Source: Halioxenophilus aromaticivorans (GTDB lineage: Bacteria > Pseudomonadota > Gammaproteobacteria > Pseudomonadales > Cellvibrionaceae). From it: a stretch of 64,000 bases of DNA. The notes beneath the pieces were generated by a model. The model was given only the letters and a program-made list of their open reading frames with translations, did not search any database and was not told the origin of the DNA. The translations under genes and the position numbers were made by a program. The stretch lies in contig NZ_AP031496.1 of NCBI RefSeq assembly GCF_042850945.1, positions 2,356,001 through 2,420,000 on the forward strand, read 5' to 3'. Below are positions 37,718-46,499 of this stretch, in pieces; the first letter of the stretch is position 1; each line of letters opens with the position of its first letter.

Positions 37718-37746
37718 CCAATCAGGGTGTGACTTTTACTGATTGG
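37718..37746. promoter_or_regulatory. 8-bp inverted repeat upstream of the RND operon
   Basis: CCAATCAG and CTGATTGG surround 13 bases, about 160 bp before the adaptor start. It is a candidate operator for an efflux regulator, though no regulator gene is adjacent. The remainder of 37561-37968 shows no gene. Confidence 0.4.
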
Positions 37747-37968
37747 TTTTATGAATATTGCTCACGGATACTAAAGTAGTGGGTCCAAGCGTGGACATCG
37801 AATTGGCGGATTGATGAAAAAAGAGACAGCTTGAGTAGAAAACAACCATGCTGTGCACATTATTATTCGATGCGCGCACTCTAATTCAATGCGCGCACTA
37901 CAAGCCGAAAACCTTCAATGGGGTAACTAATATGGTCCTTTAAATAAGGCGCCCAATGCAGCACCCTA

Positions 37969-38232
37969 GGGCCTGTTGACACTAATTTGGCACCACTGCT
38001 GGAGACCATCTTCCCGTTCAACTAGGCGCCAAGCGTGAAATGTAGTGGGCCTACATGAGCGATTGGCAACAACGTTGAGCGGGAAGCTGGCTCCAGCCCT
38101 ATGGGTTGAGCCAGGAAATAGCCCACTCGTTGTTGCTCACCGCTTATTTGGGCCCACCAAACTTCGCGGTTCGCGCCTAGATTGGACTATTTCCTGACTC
38201 AACAGAGGCTCCGAATTAGTGTCAACAGGCCC
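37969..38232 (+). mobile_element. MITE-like structured repeat, copy 1 (264 bp)
   Basis: 19-bp perfect terminal inverted repeats (GGGCCTGTTGACACTAATT at 37969-37987, complement at 38214-38232) flanked on both sides by TA within CTAG. There is no coding capacity. Two internal imperfect hairpin arms pair 37999-38021 with 38075-38096, and 38105-38123 with 38185-38203. Inner stems are ATGTAG/CTACAT and TTTGG/CCAAA around TGGGC and GCCCA loops, so the unit could fold as a cloverleaf. A second copy in opposite orientation is at 46666-46956. TA duplication and lack of a gene fit a MITE mobilised by an IS630/Tc1-like or IS5-like transposase elsewhere. Confidence 0.85.
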
Positions 38233-38807
38233 TAGAGAAAATCTCCCAAAACCTGGCGCACCCAATCATCTACGGGGTGCTCAAGGTAGGTTACTTGTTG
38301 CTGTTCTAGGCGTGCCTTTAATTGAAATGGCTCATCGACGTAAGAGTTATCAAACAGCATTACCTGGTCACATAACGCCGCCGCTTGGTGAACGTTGACC
38401 AGCGTTCTGGGTATGCGTTGGTCGACTTTATCGTCTGGCACAAAATGCCCGCCCTCAACCACACGTTGTGACACCCGGGCTTTGTTTAACTGCGAAGACT
38501 GTAGATGAACAAAGACCAGAATAATCTCAAATTCCATGGCCTTGGCGCGGCCCAGAAAGTCGATCTTGGAGGGGTGGGAGAACACGGTTTCAAAGCAAAA
38601 ACTACGGCCATCCAATAATAGTTGATTGCGTATTTCTTCGGCGATTTTGGCCGCATCGTAACTGAACGATTCCGGTGCCTCGGGGAAATATTCTTTGGCG
38701 ATGAGATCCGCATTAACGAACGGCAGACCCAGCGGCTCCAGTTGCGTGCGATAGAATGTGCTCTTGCCGGCGCCGTTACCGCCGGCCAATAGCCAAAGTT
38801 GTTTCAT
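38232..38807 (-). CDS. Zeta-toxin-like P-loop kinase
   Basis: 191-aa P-loop protein of the zeta toxin/AAA_33 type. Walker A GGNGAGKST at residues 9-17, a conserved NADLIAKEYFP segment and FCFETVFSHPSK near 70. Zeta toxins phosphorylate UDP-N-acetylglucosamine or related substrates. It lies 69 bases downstream of a ParD-like antitoxin on the same strand, so a toxin-antitoxin pair is likely. The TAG stop codon (38234-38232) is part of the CTAG at the MITE copy 1 junction, so the native 3' end may have been set by that insertion. Confidence 0.78.
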   Translation of the reverse strand: MKQLWLLAGGNGAGKSTFYRTQLEPLGLPFVNADLIAKEYFPEAPESFSYDAAKIAEEIRNQLLLDGRSFCFETVFSHPSKIDFLGRAKAMEFEIILVFVHLQSSQLNKARVSQRVVEGGHFVPDDKVDQRIPRTLVNVHQAAALCDQVMLFDNSYVDEPFQLKARLEQQQVTYLEHPVDDWVRQVLGDFL

Positions 38808-38876
38808 ATAAGGGGCGAATTATTAAGGGGAGAACTATTAGCTAGGAGTCAGCCGCGGGCAATAAAATTGCAGCCG

Positions 38877-39287
38877 TTATGCGGCGTTCATGGGCTCAAA
38901 TACGCCATTGGAGAACTGCCCCAGGGTTACCGAGCCATCGGCGTCTATTTTCTCTAGCAAACCTGGGTGGTGTGCGCTGGCTTGGTACTTGGTGCGGCCC
39001 TGGCTGATAGACTTGCTCAGTTGCCCACTGCTGCGTTGGCTGGCCAGGTTGGCGAGGACATCGTTGGGGTTAACCGCTTGTCCGGCTACTGGCTCAATGG
39101 ATATTTTGGCCAAACCCGTGCGCACCGCCAGTAGGGCATCCGGCGTTAGCAGATTGCCTACGGTTCTACCGATACTGGCCCAATATTCGACCTGCTCTGC
39201 AGCGCTACGATGGCTCAGCTGGCCACTGCGCTTGGCTTCTTCCATCAAATCGGCTTGTAAACGTACAGGAGACGATGCTTTAGCCAT
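38877..39287 (-). CDS. ParD-like antitoxin
   Basis: 136 aa. The N-terminal ribbon-helix-helix-like region (SPVRLQADLMEEAKRSGQLSH, then RSAAEQVEYWASIGR) matches the ParD_like antitoxin family. The C-terminal half (after residue 75) is variable and likely binds the toxin. First gene of the toxin-antitoxin pair with the zeta-like kinase. A 7+7 palindrome 45 bases upstream is a plausible site for autorepression. Confidence 0.75.
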   Translation of the reverse strand: MAKASSPVRLQADLMEEAKRSGQLSHRSAAEQVEYWASIGRTVGNLLTPDALLAVRTGLAKISIEPVAGQAVNPNDVLANLASQRSSGQLSKSISQGRTKYQASAHHPGLLEKIDADGSVTLGQFSNGVFEPMNAA

Positions 39288-39331
39288 AACTAAACTCCGG
39301 CTGGTTAAGGTTTGAACAGGTTACCATTGAG

Positions 39332-39348
39332 TGTAGCAGAATGCTACA
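39332..39348. promoter_or_regulatory. Operator candidate of the ParD-like/zeta pair
   Basis: TGTAGCA-GAA-TGCTACA is a perfect palindrome in the antitoxin promoter region, placed where antitoxin autoregulation is expected. Confidence 0.5.
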
Positions 39349-39358
39349 ACTGTTTGAG

Positions 39359-40168
39359 CTATTGTTTTAAGGTAAGTTCAAAGCTATCGGCGTCCATCCA
39401 AGCGGGGAACTTGGCACGGAATTCCTCCAGGGCTTGGTGTTCCAGACTAACCGTGCGGATAAACGCCTCGCCCTGGGGCTGGTCAACCAGTAAGTTGCCG
39501 TCGAAGCTCACGGCCAGGGAATCACCGCTGTAGTGCCAGCCTTTGCCATCTTCTCCAATTCGGTTTACACCCACCACATAGCTGAGGTTTTCCATGGCGC
39601 GGGCTTGGAGCAGGGTACGCCAGGGTTGACGGCGCGAGGATGGCCAACTGGCCACGCAGAGCATTGCATCGTAATCGTTGCAATTGCGGCAAAACACGGG
39701 GAAGCGGAGGTCGTAGCAAACGGTGAGCAATAGCCGCCAACCCAGGTAATTCACCACAACACGTTGTTGGCCGGGCAGATAACGCAGATGCTCGTCTGCG
39801 ATTCTAAACAAATGCACTTTGTCGTAGTGGTAGGTGTCGCCTTGGGGGGTAACAAACCACAGGCGGTTTAGGTTGCCTTGGTCCGTTTGGTACACCGTGC
39901 TGCCAGTAACCGCGGCGTTCAAGTCACGCGCTTGCTGCTGCATCCAAACTAGGGTGGGGGAGTTGTCGTTTTTGTTCTCGCTATTAAGGCGGTCTGGCTC
40001 GGTGGTAAACCCAGAGGTAAACATTTCAGGTAGCACGATTAAATCGGTTTTACCGGCTAAGTGCGCCAATTTCCCTTGCAGTTGCTGCCTGTTCGCCTCC
40101 GGTTGATGCCAAGCCAAATCGGTTTGCACCAGGCTGACTCGCAGTTGGCCCGCTACTTTATCGCTCAC
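39359..40168 (-). CDS. yafV: Omega-amidase, nitrilase superfamily (YafV type)
   Basis: Carbon-nitrogen hydrolase of 269 aa that deaminates 2-oxoglutaramate/2-oxosuccinamate-type metabolites (metabolite repair). The catalytic triad is visible as Glu in VLPEMFTSGF (near 48), Lys in YDKVHLFRIADE (near 117) and Cys in LLTVCYDLRFP (near 151). TVCYDLRFPVF is characteristic of the omega-amidase group. It follows the thioesterase gene with 2 bases between and is probably co-transcribed. Confidence 0.87.
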   Translation of the reverse strand: MSDKVAGQLRVSLVQTDLAWHQPEANRQQLQGKLAHLAGKTDLIVLPEMFTSGFTTEPDRLNSENKNDNSPTLVWMQQQARDLNAAVTGSTVYQTDQGNLNRLWFVTPQGDTYHYDKVHLFRIADEHLRYLPGQQRVVVNYLGWRLLLTVCYDLRFPVFCRNCNDYDAMLCVASWPSSRRQPWRTLLQARAMENLSYVVGVNRIGEDGKGWHYSGDSLAVSFDGNLLVDQPQGEAFIRTVSLEHQALEEFRAKFPAWMDADSFELTLKQ

Positions 40169-40170
40169 TT

Positions 40171-40617
40171 TTACTGCTCACGGGCTTCGGGCTTCATAAA
40201 TTTAGCGAACAGGGCTTTATGGGTATCCGGCAGGGTTTGTTTTTTGCCGCTGGCTAGGTCGATATTGACCATTCTGGCAACGCCTGTTGCCACAACGGCG
40301 GACTGCTGGGTGCTGAAGATGTCGTAACGGTGTATTACCTGGCTGTTGCCAATGTGCTCAATGCTAAGCCCTAGGTACAGCAAGTCTGGATAGTGAATTG
40401 CCGCTAAAAACCGGCAGTTTATTTCGGCAACCACCGGATTAAACTCCGGGGATTGCACTTTACTGGTCTGCTGCTCAGAAAAATCCGTGCGCAGGTCTTC
40501 GAAGTAACGAAAATACTGGGTGTTGTTCACATGCTGCATGGCGTCCATTTCACCCCAATAGACTTTGCGCTCGGTGGTGAAAGGGGTGTTGGCTAAAAAT
40601 TCTTCCAGTTTGGTCAT
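40171..40617 (-). CDS. 4HBT-type acyl-CoA thioesterase
   Basis: Hot-dog-fold thioesterase. The start at ATG 40617 (MTKLEEFLAN), preceded by AGGAACCCC, gives 148 aa. The catalytic-aspartate segment YWGEMDAMQHVNNTQYFRYFE is typical of the YbgC/4-hydroxybenzoyl-CoA thioesterase group. Acyl-CoA substrate unknown. In line with the phosphoribosyltransferase gene upstream and omega-amidase gene downstream. Confidence 0.85.
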   Translation of the reverse strand: MTKLEEFLANTPFTTERKVYWGEMDAMQHVNNTQYFRYFEDLRTDFSEQQTSKVQSPEFNPVVAEINCRFLAAIHYPDLLYLGLSIEHIGNSQVIHRYDIFSTQQSAVVATGVARMVNIDLASGKKQTLPDTHKALFAKFMKPEAREQ

Positions 40618-40656
40618 GGGGTTCCTTATCGGTGGCAATCTGTTACCAGCGAGGTT

Positions 40657-41241
40657 TTACGGCTGCTTAAGGTTGTAGCGCGCTATCAAATCACTGGCAA
40701 ACGGTTTATGGGCTTGGATTTCCTGCTCACTGAGGCCGTCTAATTCGTAGGGCAATACCAGCCAATCGTCGGTGGTGTGCAAATAGTAGTCTGGAGTTCG
40801 TTCTACCCGCACTCGGTTGGGTTTGTACCAAAGCGCAGCAATTCGTACATCTTGCGGCATATTACGCCGCGTTTTACTGCTAAGCCTACGGATAACGGCG
40901 TCTAAATTCAGCCCAGTGCTGTAAACGTCGTCCACCAGCAGCAATTTGTGATGGGATTCTAGCCGGTCTAGCAGGTATTGCGTGCCATGCACTCGAATAT
41001 TCTCGTGCTGCTCTACCATGCTCTGGTAGCTGCTTAGGCCACGGTAGGAGGTACGAATGGAAATATGGTCCGTGGCTACACCGAGATACTCCAGGCAATC
41101 TTGCACAGCGATGCCGATGGGGCTGCCGCCACGCCACAAGCCAACAATGAAATCTGGCCGAAAACCGCTGTTATAGATTTTTGCCGCAAGCTTGTAGCTG
41201 TCTACCAATACATCTTCTGCGCTGAGAAATTGCTTAATCAT
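40657..41241 (-). CDS. Phosphoribosyltransferase (hypoxanthine-type), paralogue A
   Basis: Purine-salvage-like PRTase. The start is probably ATG 41241 (MIKQFLSAEDV), giving 194 aa. The PRPP-binding loop is LLLVDDVYSTGLNLDAV near 105, with the N-terminal hood segment PDFIVGLWRGGSPIGIAVQD. It is divergent from a homologous gene at 41435: both share the GFRPxxIxxLWRGGxPIGxAVQ block and a C-terminal PDYYxHTTxxWLxxPYxLxGL block. The base specificity cannot be read. Confidence 0.85.
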   Translation of the reverse strand: MIKQFLSAEDVLVDSYKLAAKIYNSGFRPDFIVGLWRGGSPIGIAVQDCLEYLGVATDHISIRTSYRGLSSYQSMVEQHENIRVHGTQYLLDRLESHHKLLLVDDVYSTGLNLDAVIRRLSSKTRRNMPQDVRIAALWYKPNRVRVERTPDYYLHTTDDWLVLPYELDGLSEQEIQAHKPFASDLIARYNLKQP

Positions 41242-41396
41242 AGGCATTATTAAAACTGAGTGGGTGCATTGCAAAGCGGGGGAGCCTGCGAGAATATACA
41301 ATATTTGACTGATGCGCCAACAATTGTATTCTGATGGCGCGGCGCACCTGCATACTATTCGTGCTGCTTAGCGTGGCATTTAGTAAGTAAGTTAAT

Positions 41397-41424
41397 AGTA
41401 GTAGGTTAACAGTAGTAGGTTAAT
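41397..41424. repeat. 14-bp tandem duplication before paralogue B
   Basis: AGTAGTAGGTTAAC followed by AGTAGTAGGTTAAT; the second unit runs into the ribosome-binding site AGGAG. Confidence 0.8.
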
Positions 41425-41434
41425 AGGAGTCATC

Positions 41435-42019
41435 GTGGAAAAACCGGCTGTAGACAAGCTTTACATTTCATCTCAGCAATTACTGCAAGATTCCTATGAG
41501 CTCGGTGCCAAGGTACTGGCCAGTGGGTTTCGGCCTAAAGTGATTATTGCCCTGTGGCGCGGTGGGGCACCTATAGGCGTGGCGGTGCAGGAGTTCATCG
41601 ACTGCTATGGCGGCTGCCAATCCGACCACATCGCCATTCGCACGTCTTCGTACTCCGGCATAGGTGAGCGCAGTGATAACATTCAAATTCATGATTTGAC
41701 CTACTTGCTGAAAAACATCAATCACGATGACCCGTTGTTAATCGTGGACGATGTTTTTGACACCGGCCGCACCATCGATGCACTCATCACAGAGCTTAAG
41801 AGTCGCGCCAGAAAAAATTGCCCCGATGACATTCGGGTCGCAGTGCCTTACTATAAGCCTAAATCCAATCTGACCAAGCGAGAACCGGATTACTACATTC
41901 ACACCACACAACAGTGGTTGAAGTTTCCCTACTCGCTAGAAGGGCTTACCGTGGCAGAGATTGCCGCCAATAGGCCTAAGCTTTATGCAACACTGAAGCC
42001 CATTTTGGATAAAAAGTAA
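41435..42019 (+). CDS. Phosphoribosyltransferase (hypoxanthine-type), paralogue B
   Basis: 194-aa PRTase starting at GTG 41435 behind AGGAG. PRPP loop LLIVDDVFDTGRTIDAL near 105, and WRGGAPIGVAVQEF near 40. Clearly homologous over its full length to paralogue A, which is transcribed away from it. The pair probably arose by inverted duplication and now differs enough to have separate substrates. Not part of the ppc operon as far as can be seen. Confidence 0.87.
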   Translation: MEKPAVDKLYISSQQLLQDSYELGAKVLASGFRPKVIIALWRGGAPIGVAVQEFIDCYGGCQSDHIAIRTSSYSGIGERSDNIQIHDLTYLLKNINHDDPLLIVDDVFDTGRTIDALITELKSRARKNCPDDIRVAVPYYKPKSNLTKREPDYYIHTTQQWLKFPYSLEGLTVAEIAANRPKLYATLKPILDKK

Positions 42020-42198
42020 ACATGCCCAAATAAAGAGTAGAAGCACAACGGCGGCTCGCTGCCACGGTTTTATCTCGCCATACAAAGTACGTAATTAGCG
42101 CAGGGCAGCGTTTGCGTACTCACAATTCTTATAATGACTATTTACCGCTGATCACACGTCGCAACAGGCCTTATGTAACTTTATGCCAGGGGAGAACT

Positions 42199-44883
42199 AT
42201 GACTGTTACAACTAAATTACCGACGTCTGAACCAGTAGGAACCGGTTTTAAAGCCGAAGCCACTGCCGATTCAGTGCGCGATAACATCCGTCTTTTGGGC
42301 CGTGTTCTGGGCCAAACCATAAGCCAAGCCCACGGCGATGAGGTACTTGAGCAAGTAGAGTCCATTCGTAAAATTGCTGTGGCCTCGCGCAAGGAAGAAG
42401 CCGCTGCCCGGGAAGATCTAACCCAGCTGTTAACGTCCTTGTCCGACGAGCAAATGCTTATTGTGGCCCGGGCTTTCAATCAGTTTTTGAACCTTGCCAA
42501 TATTGCGGAACAGTACCAATCCATTGACCCCAGCCACGACCTAGCCCACGGCGGAGAAGACGTATTGCGCACATTTTTGCAGCGCAGTAAAACCGAAGTC
42601 AGCTCCGTGGATTTGCAGCAAGGGTTGCAAGAGTTGTCCATCGAGTTGGTATTTACCGCGCACCCCACCGAGGTTTCACGCAGAACGCTGATACAAAAAC
42701 ATCAACTGTTAACCGATTGCCTGGGAGCACTGAAGGGCGCCCAGGATGAAGAGCAAAAAGACGAAATCATCGAACGTATTGGCGATTTGGTGGCCCAGGC
42801 GTGGCACACCGATGAAATCCGCGAGCGCAGGCCAACGCCGGTAGACGAAGCCAAGTGGGGCTTTTCGGTGTTTGAAAGCTCCTTGTGGTACGCGGTGCCC
42901 AAGTTTATGCGCCGCCTGCACAAGATGGTTGAACAAGAAACTGAATTTTCCATGCCACGCGATTGGATGCCGCTGTCTTTTGTTTCTTGGATGGGCGGCG
43001 ACCGCGATGGCAACCCCTTTGTTACCGCTGAAGTCTCCAAAGAGGTGCTCTATTCCAGCCGCTGGATGGCCATGGATTTGTACCTGCGCGACGTAGAAAA
43101 ATTGTGCAGTGAATTATCCATAGTCAATTGCAGCGAAGAACTGCGCTTGGTGGTGGGCGAAACTTCCGAACCCTACCGGGATTTGTTGCGCAAACTACGT
43201 GACGACATCCACGAAACCCGAGATTGCCTCACAGCAGTATTGAAAGGCGACAGCAACAGCCGAGCGCGAGACGTTGTTACCCACACTGCGCAATTGCTGG
43301 AGCCATTGGAGCTGTGCCATCGCTCGTTGATGGAAACCGGCTTGGAAAACGTAGCTAACGGGTTGCTGCGCGATACGCTTTGGCGGGTCTACGCCTTTGG
43401 CGCGCCCATGGTAAAACTGGATATCCGCCAAGACAGTGAACGCCACACTGAAGTGCTCTCTGAATTAACTCGTTATCTGGGCATCGGCGATTACGCCCAA
43501 TGGACCGAGCAAAACAAACAAAGCTTTCTGCTAACCGAGCTGAACTCACGCCGGCCGCTTATTCCCGCCGACTGGCAGCCATCGGAATCCGTGGCCGAGG
43601 TGGTTGCCACCTGCCGTCTCATCGCCCAAACTGACCCAGGAGCCTTGGGTATCTACATCATCTCCATGGCTAAGTACGCCTCCGATGTGCTGGCGGTGCA
43701 ACTGCTGTTACGTGAATGTGGCTGTCAGTACCCCATGTCGGTGGCGCCCTTATTCGAAACCCTAGATGACCTTAATCGCTCTGAGTCGGTGATCGGCGAG
43801 CTGTTCAAAAGCGATTGGTATCGCGGCTACTTGCAAGGCCAGCAGCACGTCATGATTGGCTACTCGGATTCCGCCAAAGACGCCGGCTTCTTCGCCGCCG
43901 GTTGGGCGCAATACCGTGCGCAAGAGGCGTTGGTTAATCTAGCCCAAAAATACGACATCAAATTAGTATTGTTCCATGGCCGTGGTGGCACCGTTGGCCG
44001 TGGTGGTGCGCCTGCTCACAGTGCGCTCTTATCACAACCACCCGGTAGCTTGGCTGGCGGCTTACGTGTCACTGAGCAGGGCGAAATGATTCGCTTTAAA
44101 TACGGCCTTACCGACCTGGCGGTGCAGTCCATGTCTCGGTTTAGCGCCGCTATTTTAGAAGGTAACCTGCTGCCGCCTCCAAAACCCAAGCCATCCTGGC
44201 GCGAGGTTATGGATAACCTAAGCGAAAGTTCCTGTGCGGTTTACCGCGGCATCGTAAGAGAAGATCCCTCGTTTGTGCCGTACTTCCGAGCCGCAACACC
44301 CGAGCAAGAGCTGGGTAAATTGCCGTTGGGTTCGCGTCCTACTAAGCGTAAGCCTGGTGGTGGCGTAGAAACACTGCGTGCTATTCCCTGGATTTTTGCC
44401 TGGTCGCAAAGCCGTATGATGCTACCGGCATGGCTGGGAACCGGTGAAGCACTGGAAAAAGCCCGCCAAGAGTTCGAGCCCGTGCTGCTAGAGATGTTTG
44501 AGCAGTGGCCGTTTTTCCGCACGCGTTTATCCATGTTGGAAATGGTGTTTGCTAAAACCGAACCTTGGTTGGCAAGCCTCTACGACCAGCACCTGGTGCC
44601 AGAGGATCAGCGCCATTGGGGTGAGGCTTTACGTGGCAGGCTGGCCAACTCTATCCATCAGTTGGTTGAGTTGGTGCCGTCCCATCGCTTGATGGAAAGC
44701 GACCCGCAACTGAAGGCCTCCATTAAAATTCGTAACCCCTACATTGACCCGCTGAACATTTTGCAGGTTGAGTTACTGCGCCGCTCCCGTGAGTGCGGCG
44801 AAGTGTGTGGTGGTACGGTATTGGAAAAAGCCCTTATGGTTACCATCGCCGGCGTCGCCGCCGGTTTGCGTAATACGGGTTAG
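42199..44883 (+). CDS. ppc: Phosphoenolpyruvate carboxylase
   Basis: Anaplerotic enzyme making oxaloacetate from PEP and bicarbonate. The start is ATG 42199 with GGGGAGAACT before it, giving 894 aa, normal for bacterial PEPC. Catalytic signatures are VFTAHPTEVSRRT (His near 155), GYSDSAKDAGFFAAGWAQY (Lys near 560) and the glycine-rich FHGRGGTVGRGGAP. The C-terminus is RNTG, including the conserved penultimate region. Single gene with its own terminator. Confidence 0.96.
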   Translation: MTVTTKLPTSEPVGTGFKAEATADSVRDNIRLLGRVLGQTISQAHGDEVLEQVESIRKIAVASRKEEAAAREDLTQLLTSLSDEQMLIVARAFNQFLNLANIAEQYQSIDPSHDLAHGGEDVLRTFLQRSKTEVSSVDLQQGLQELSIELVFTAHPTEVSRRTLIQKHQLLTDCLGALKGAQDEEQKDEIIERIGDLVAQAWHTDEIRERRPTPVDEAKWGFSVFESSLWYAVPKFMRRLHKMVEQETEFSMPRDWMPLSFVSWMGGDRDGNPFVTAEVSKEVLYSSRWMAMDLYLRDVEKLCSELSIVNCSEELRLVVGETSEPYRDLLRKLRDDIHETRDCLTAVLKGDSNSRARDVVTHTAQLLEPLELCHRSLMETGLENVANGLLRDTLWRVYAFGAPMVKLDIRQDSERHTEVLSELTRYLGIGDYAQWTEQNKQSFLLTELNSRRPLIPADWQPSESVAEVVATCRLIAQTDPGALGIYIISMAKYASDVLAVQLLLRECGCQYPMSVAPLFETLDDLNRSESVIGELFKSDWYRGYLQGQQHVMIGYSDSAKDAGFFAAGWAQYRAQEALVNLAQKYDIKLVLFHGRGGTVGRGGAPAHSALLSQPPGSLAGGLRVTEQGEMIRFKYGLTDLAVQSMSRFSAAILEGNLLPPPKPKPSWREVMDNLSESSCAVYRGIVREDPSFVPYFRAATPEQELGKLPLGSRPTKRKPGGGVETLRAIPWIFAWSQSRMMLPAWLGTGEALEKARQEFEPVLLEMFEQWPFFRTRLSMLEMVFAKTEPWLASLYDQHLVPEDQRHWGEALRGRLANSIHQLVELVPSHRLMESDPQLKASIKIRNPYIDPLNILQVELLRRSRECGEVCGGTVLEKALMVTIAGVAAGLRNTG

Positions 44884-44923
44884 ATTTTCTCTCTTATCTT
44901 TACTCTTTTACCTTTGAAAAAGA

Positions 44924-44955
44924 AGCCCGCAGTGCCTATGCACTGCGGGCTTTTT
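44924..44955. terminator. Terminator of ppc, shared with convergent SDR
   Basis: 10-bp perfect stem GCCCGCAGTG/CACTGCGGGC, loop CCTATG, TTTTT on the plus side and TTCTTTTTC on the minus side. Confidence 0.9.
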
Positions 44956-44972
44956 GCTGAGGGCTAAAAAGT

Positions 44973-45683
44973 TTATAAATCGCCCAGCTGAGGGCGCATT
45001 AAAATGTCTTCCACCACGGATCTTGGACTTAAATTAAACGCGCTGAGCATCATGGCGGCAACATCTTCTGGCGGCATAAAGCGATCTTCGGGAAGATCGG
45101 TACCCGCCCAGCTGTTGGTGAGTGTCGCCCCTGGCATTACCGAGGACACACGAATACCAAAAGGTTTTAGTTCTTCACGCAGCACTTTACTAAAGCCGTA
45201 CAGCGCGTACTTGCTGATGCAGTAAGAACCGCCATTGGTATAGGCGGTAATAGAGGCCGTGCTGCAAATATTAAAAATATAGCCGTGTCCCTGCTGTTTT
45301 AGAAGCGGAATGATTTTGCGCGACAGGTGATAGGCAGAATACACATTGGTATTAATTTGCTGCTCTAGGTTGCCCTCTGGTTCGGTGTGAATTTCGCCGG
45401 GCAAAAATACTCCGGTGTTATTCACCAGTACGGCAACACTTTGGTTCAGGGCTAACACGGCATCGGCAAAAGCGACTACGGCTTCATGTTGGCTTAAATC
45501 GGCGGCTAGGGTGTGCACACAAATATCGAATTTACCTTCCAGTGCTGATTTTAGCTCGTCTAAATCGGCCTGGTTGCGAGCGCAGGTGAACAGATCGTAG
45601 CCCTGTTGGCCAAAGGCTTCCAAGGCGGATCGTCCAATGCCTTTAGTGCCGCCAGTAACGACGACCAATTGTTTGTTGCTCAT
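44973..45683 (-). CDS. Short-chain dehydrogenase/reductase (FabG-like)
   Basis: 236-aa classical SDR. TGGTKGIGR at residues 10-18, NNTG near 88, Ser in NICSTAS and YxxxK in YCISKYAL near 153. Downstream of the enoyl-CoA hydratase with a 12-base gap on the same strand, suggesting joint action on an acyl-CoA or related substrate. Specificity unknown. Confidence 0.85.
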   Translation of the reverse strand: MSNKQLVVVTGGTKGIGRSALEAFGQQGYDLFTCARNQADLDELKSALEGKFDICVHTLAADLSQHEAVVAFADAVLALNQSVAVLVNNTGVFLPGEIHTEPEGNLEQQINTNVYSAYHLSRKIIPLLKQQGHGYIFNICSTASITAYTNGGSYCISKYALYGFSKVLREELKPFGIRVSSVMPGATLTNSWAGTDLPEDRFMPPEDVAAMMLSAFNLSPRSVVEDILMRPQLGDL

Positions 45684-45695
45684 GCTGTACCTTGT

Positions 45696-46499
45696 TTACT
45701 CGCCAGTAAATTCTGGCTTACGTTTTTCAAAGAAGGCGTTAATGGCTTCAGAAAAATCCTTACTGCCTGCGTTTTTGGCAAAGTACTGTTCTTCTAAATC
45801 CAACTGTTGCGCCAGGGTATTATTGTGGCTGCCTCTTACTAGGGCTTTTGTGCTGGCAACCGCCAGTGGTGCTTTTTTGGCCAGCTTGCCGGCCAGTTTA
45901 TCAGTTGCGGTGCCCAGCTCATCTAGCGGCACCACCTGGTTTACCAAATTCAAGGCCAGAGCCTCGTCTGCACTAATATTATCGGATAGCAGCAATATTT
46001 CCATGGCTTTACGGGTGCCAACCAGGCGCGGAAGGCTCCAGGAGCCTGAACAATCACCGTTGTTGCCCACATTGATGTAGGCCGAGTTAAACACGGTGTT
46101 ATCTGCGGCAACCACAAAATCGGCAAACAGAGCTATACTCATACCGCCACCGGCCACGGGGCCTTGCACGGCAGAGATGATGGGCTGTGGCAGTTCGGCC
46201 AGTAATTTGAGCCCCTGGTGCAAGGGATTGATGATTTCGTGTGCCTTATCGCTGGCGGCATCGCCCGCGGCCTGAAACGCCGCCAAATCGCCACCGGCCA
46301 TAAAAGAGCGACCCTCTCCAGACAACACAATAACGCGGATACCTGGTTGTTCGGCAATGGCCTTGGCGGCAGCAAGTACGCCCTGTGACGTGGCGACGTC
46401 TACAGCGTTAAGACACTCTGGTCGGTTGAAGTGGATGCGGGCTATGTGGCCGTCAATGCTGAGCTTTACGGGGCCATTAGGCTGTTGGTTATTAGACAT
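45696..46499 (-). CDS. Enoyl-CoA hydratase/isomerase family protein
   Basis: 267-aa crotonase-fold protein. Oxyanion-hole segments are MAGGDLAAF (near 68) and QGPVAGGGMSIALFADF (near 111). The position of the hydratase glutamates reads INVGNNGDCSGSWSLPRLVG, with Asp only, as in PaaG-type isomerases rather than true hydratases. First gene of a two-gene unit with the SDR. Confidence 0.82.
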   Translation of the reverse strand: MSNNQQPNGPVKLSIDGHIARIHFNRPECLNAVDVATSQGVLAAAKAIAEQPGIRVIVLSGEGRSFMAGGDLAAFQAAGDAASDKAHEIINPLHQGLKLLAELPQPIISAVQGPVAGGGMSIALFADFVVAADNTVFNSAYINVGNNGDCSGSWSLPRLVGTRKAMEILLLSDNISADEALALNLVNQVVPLDELGTATDKLAGKLAKKAPLAVASTKALVRGSHNNTLAQQLDLEEQYFAKNAGSKDFSEAINAFFEKRKPEFTGE

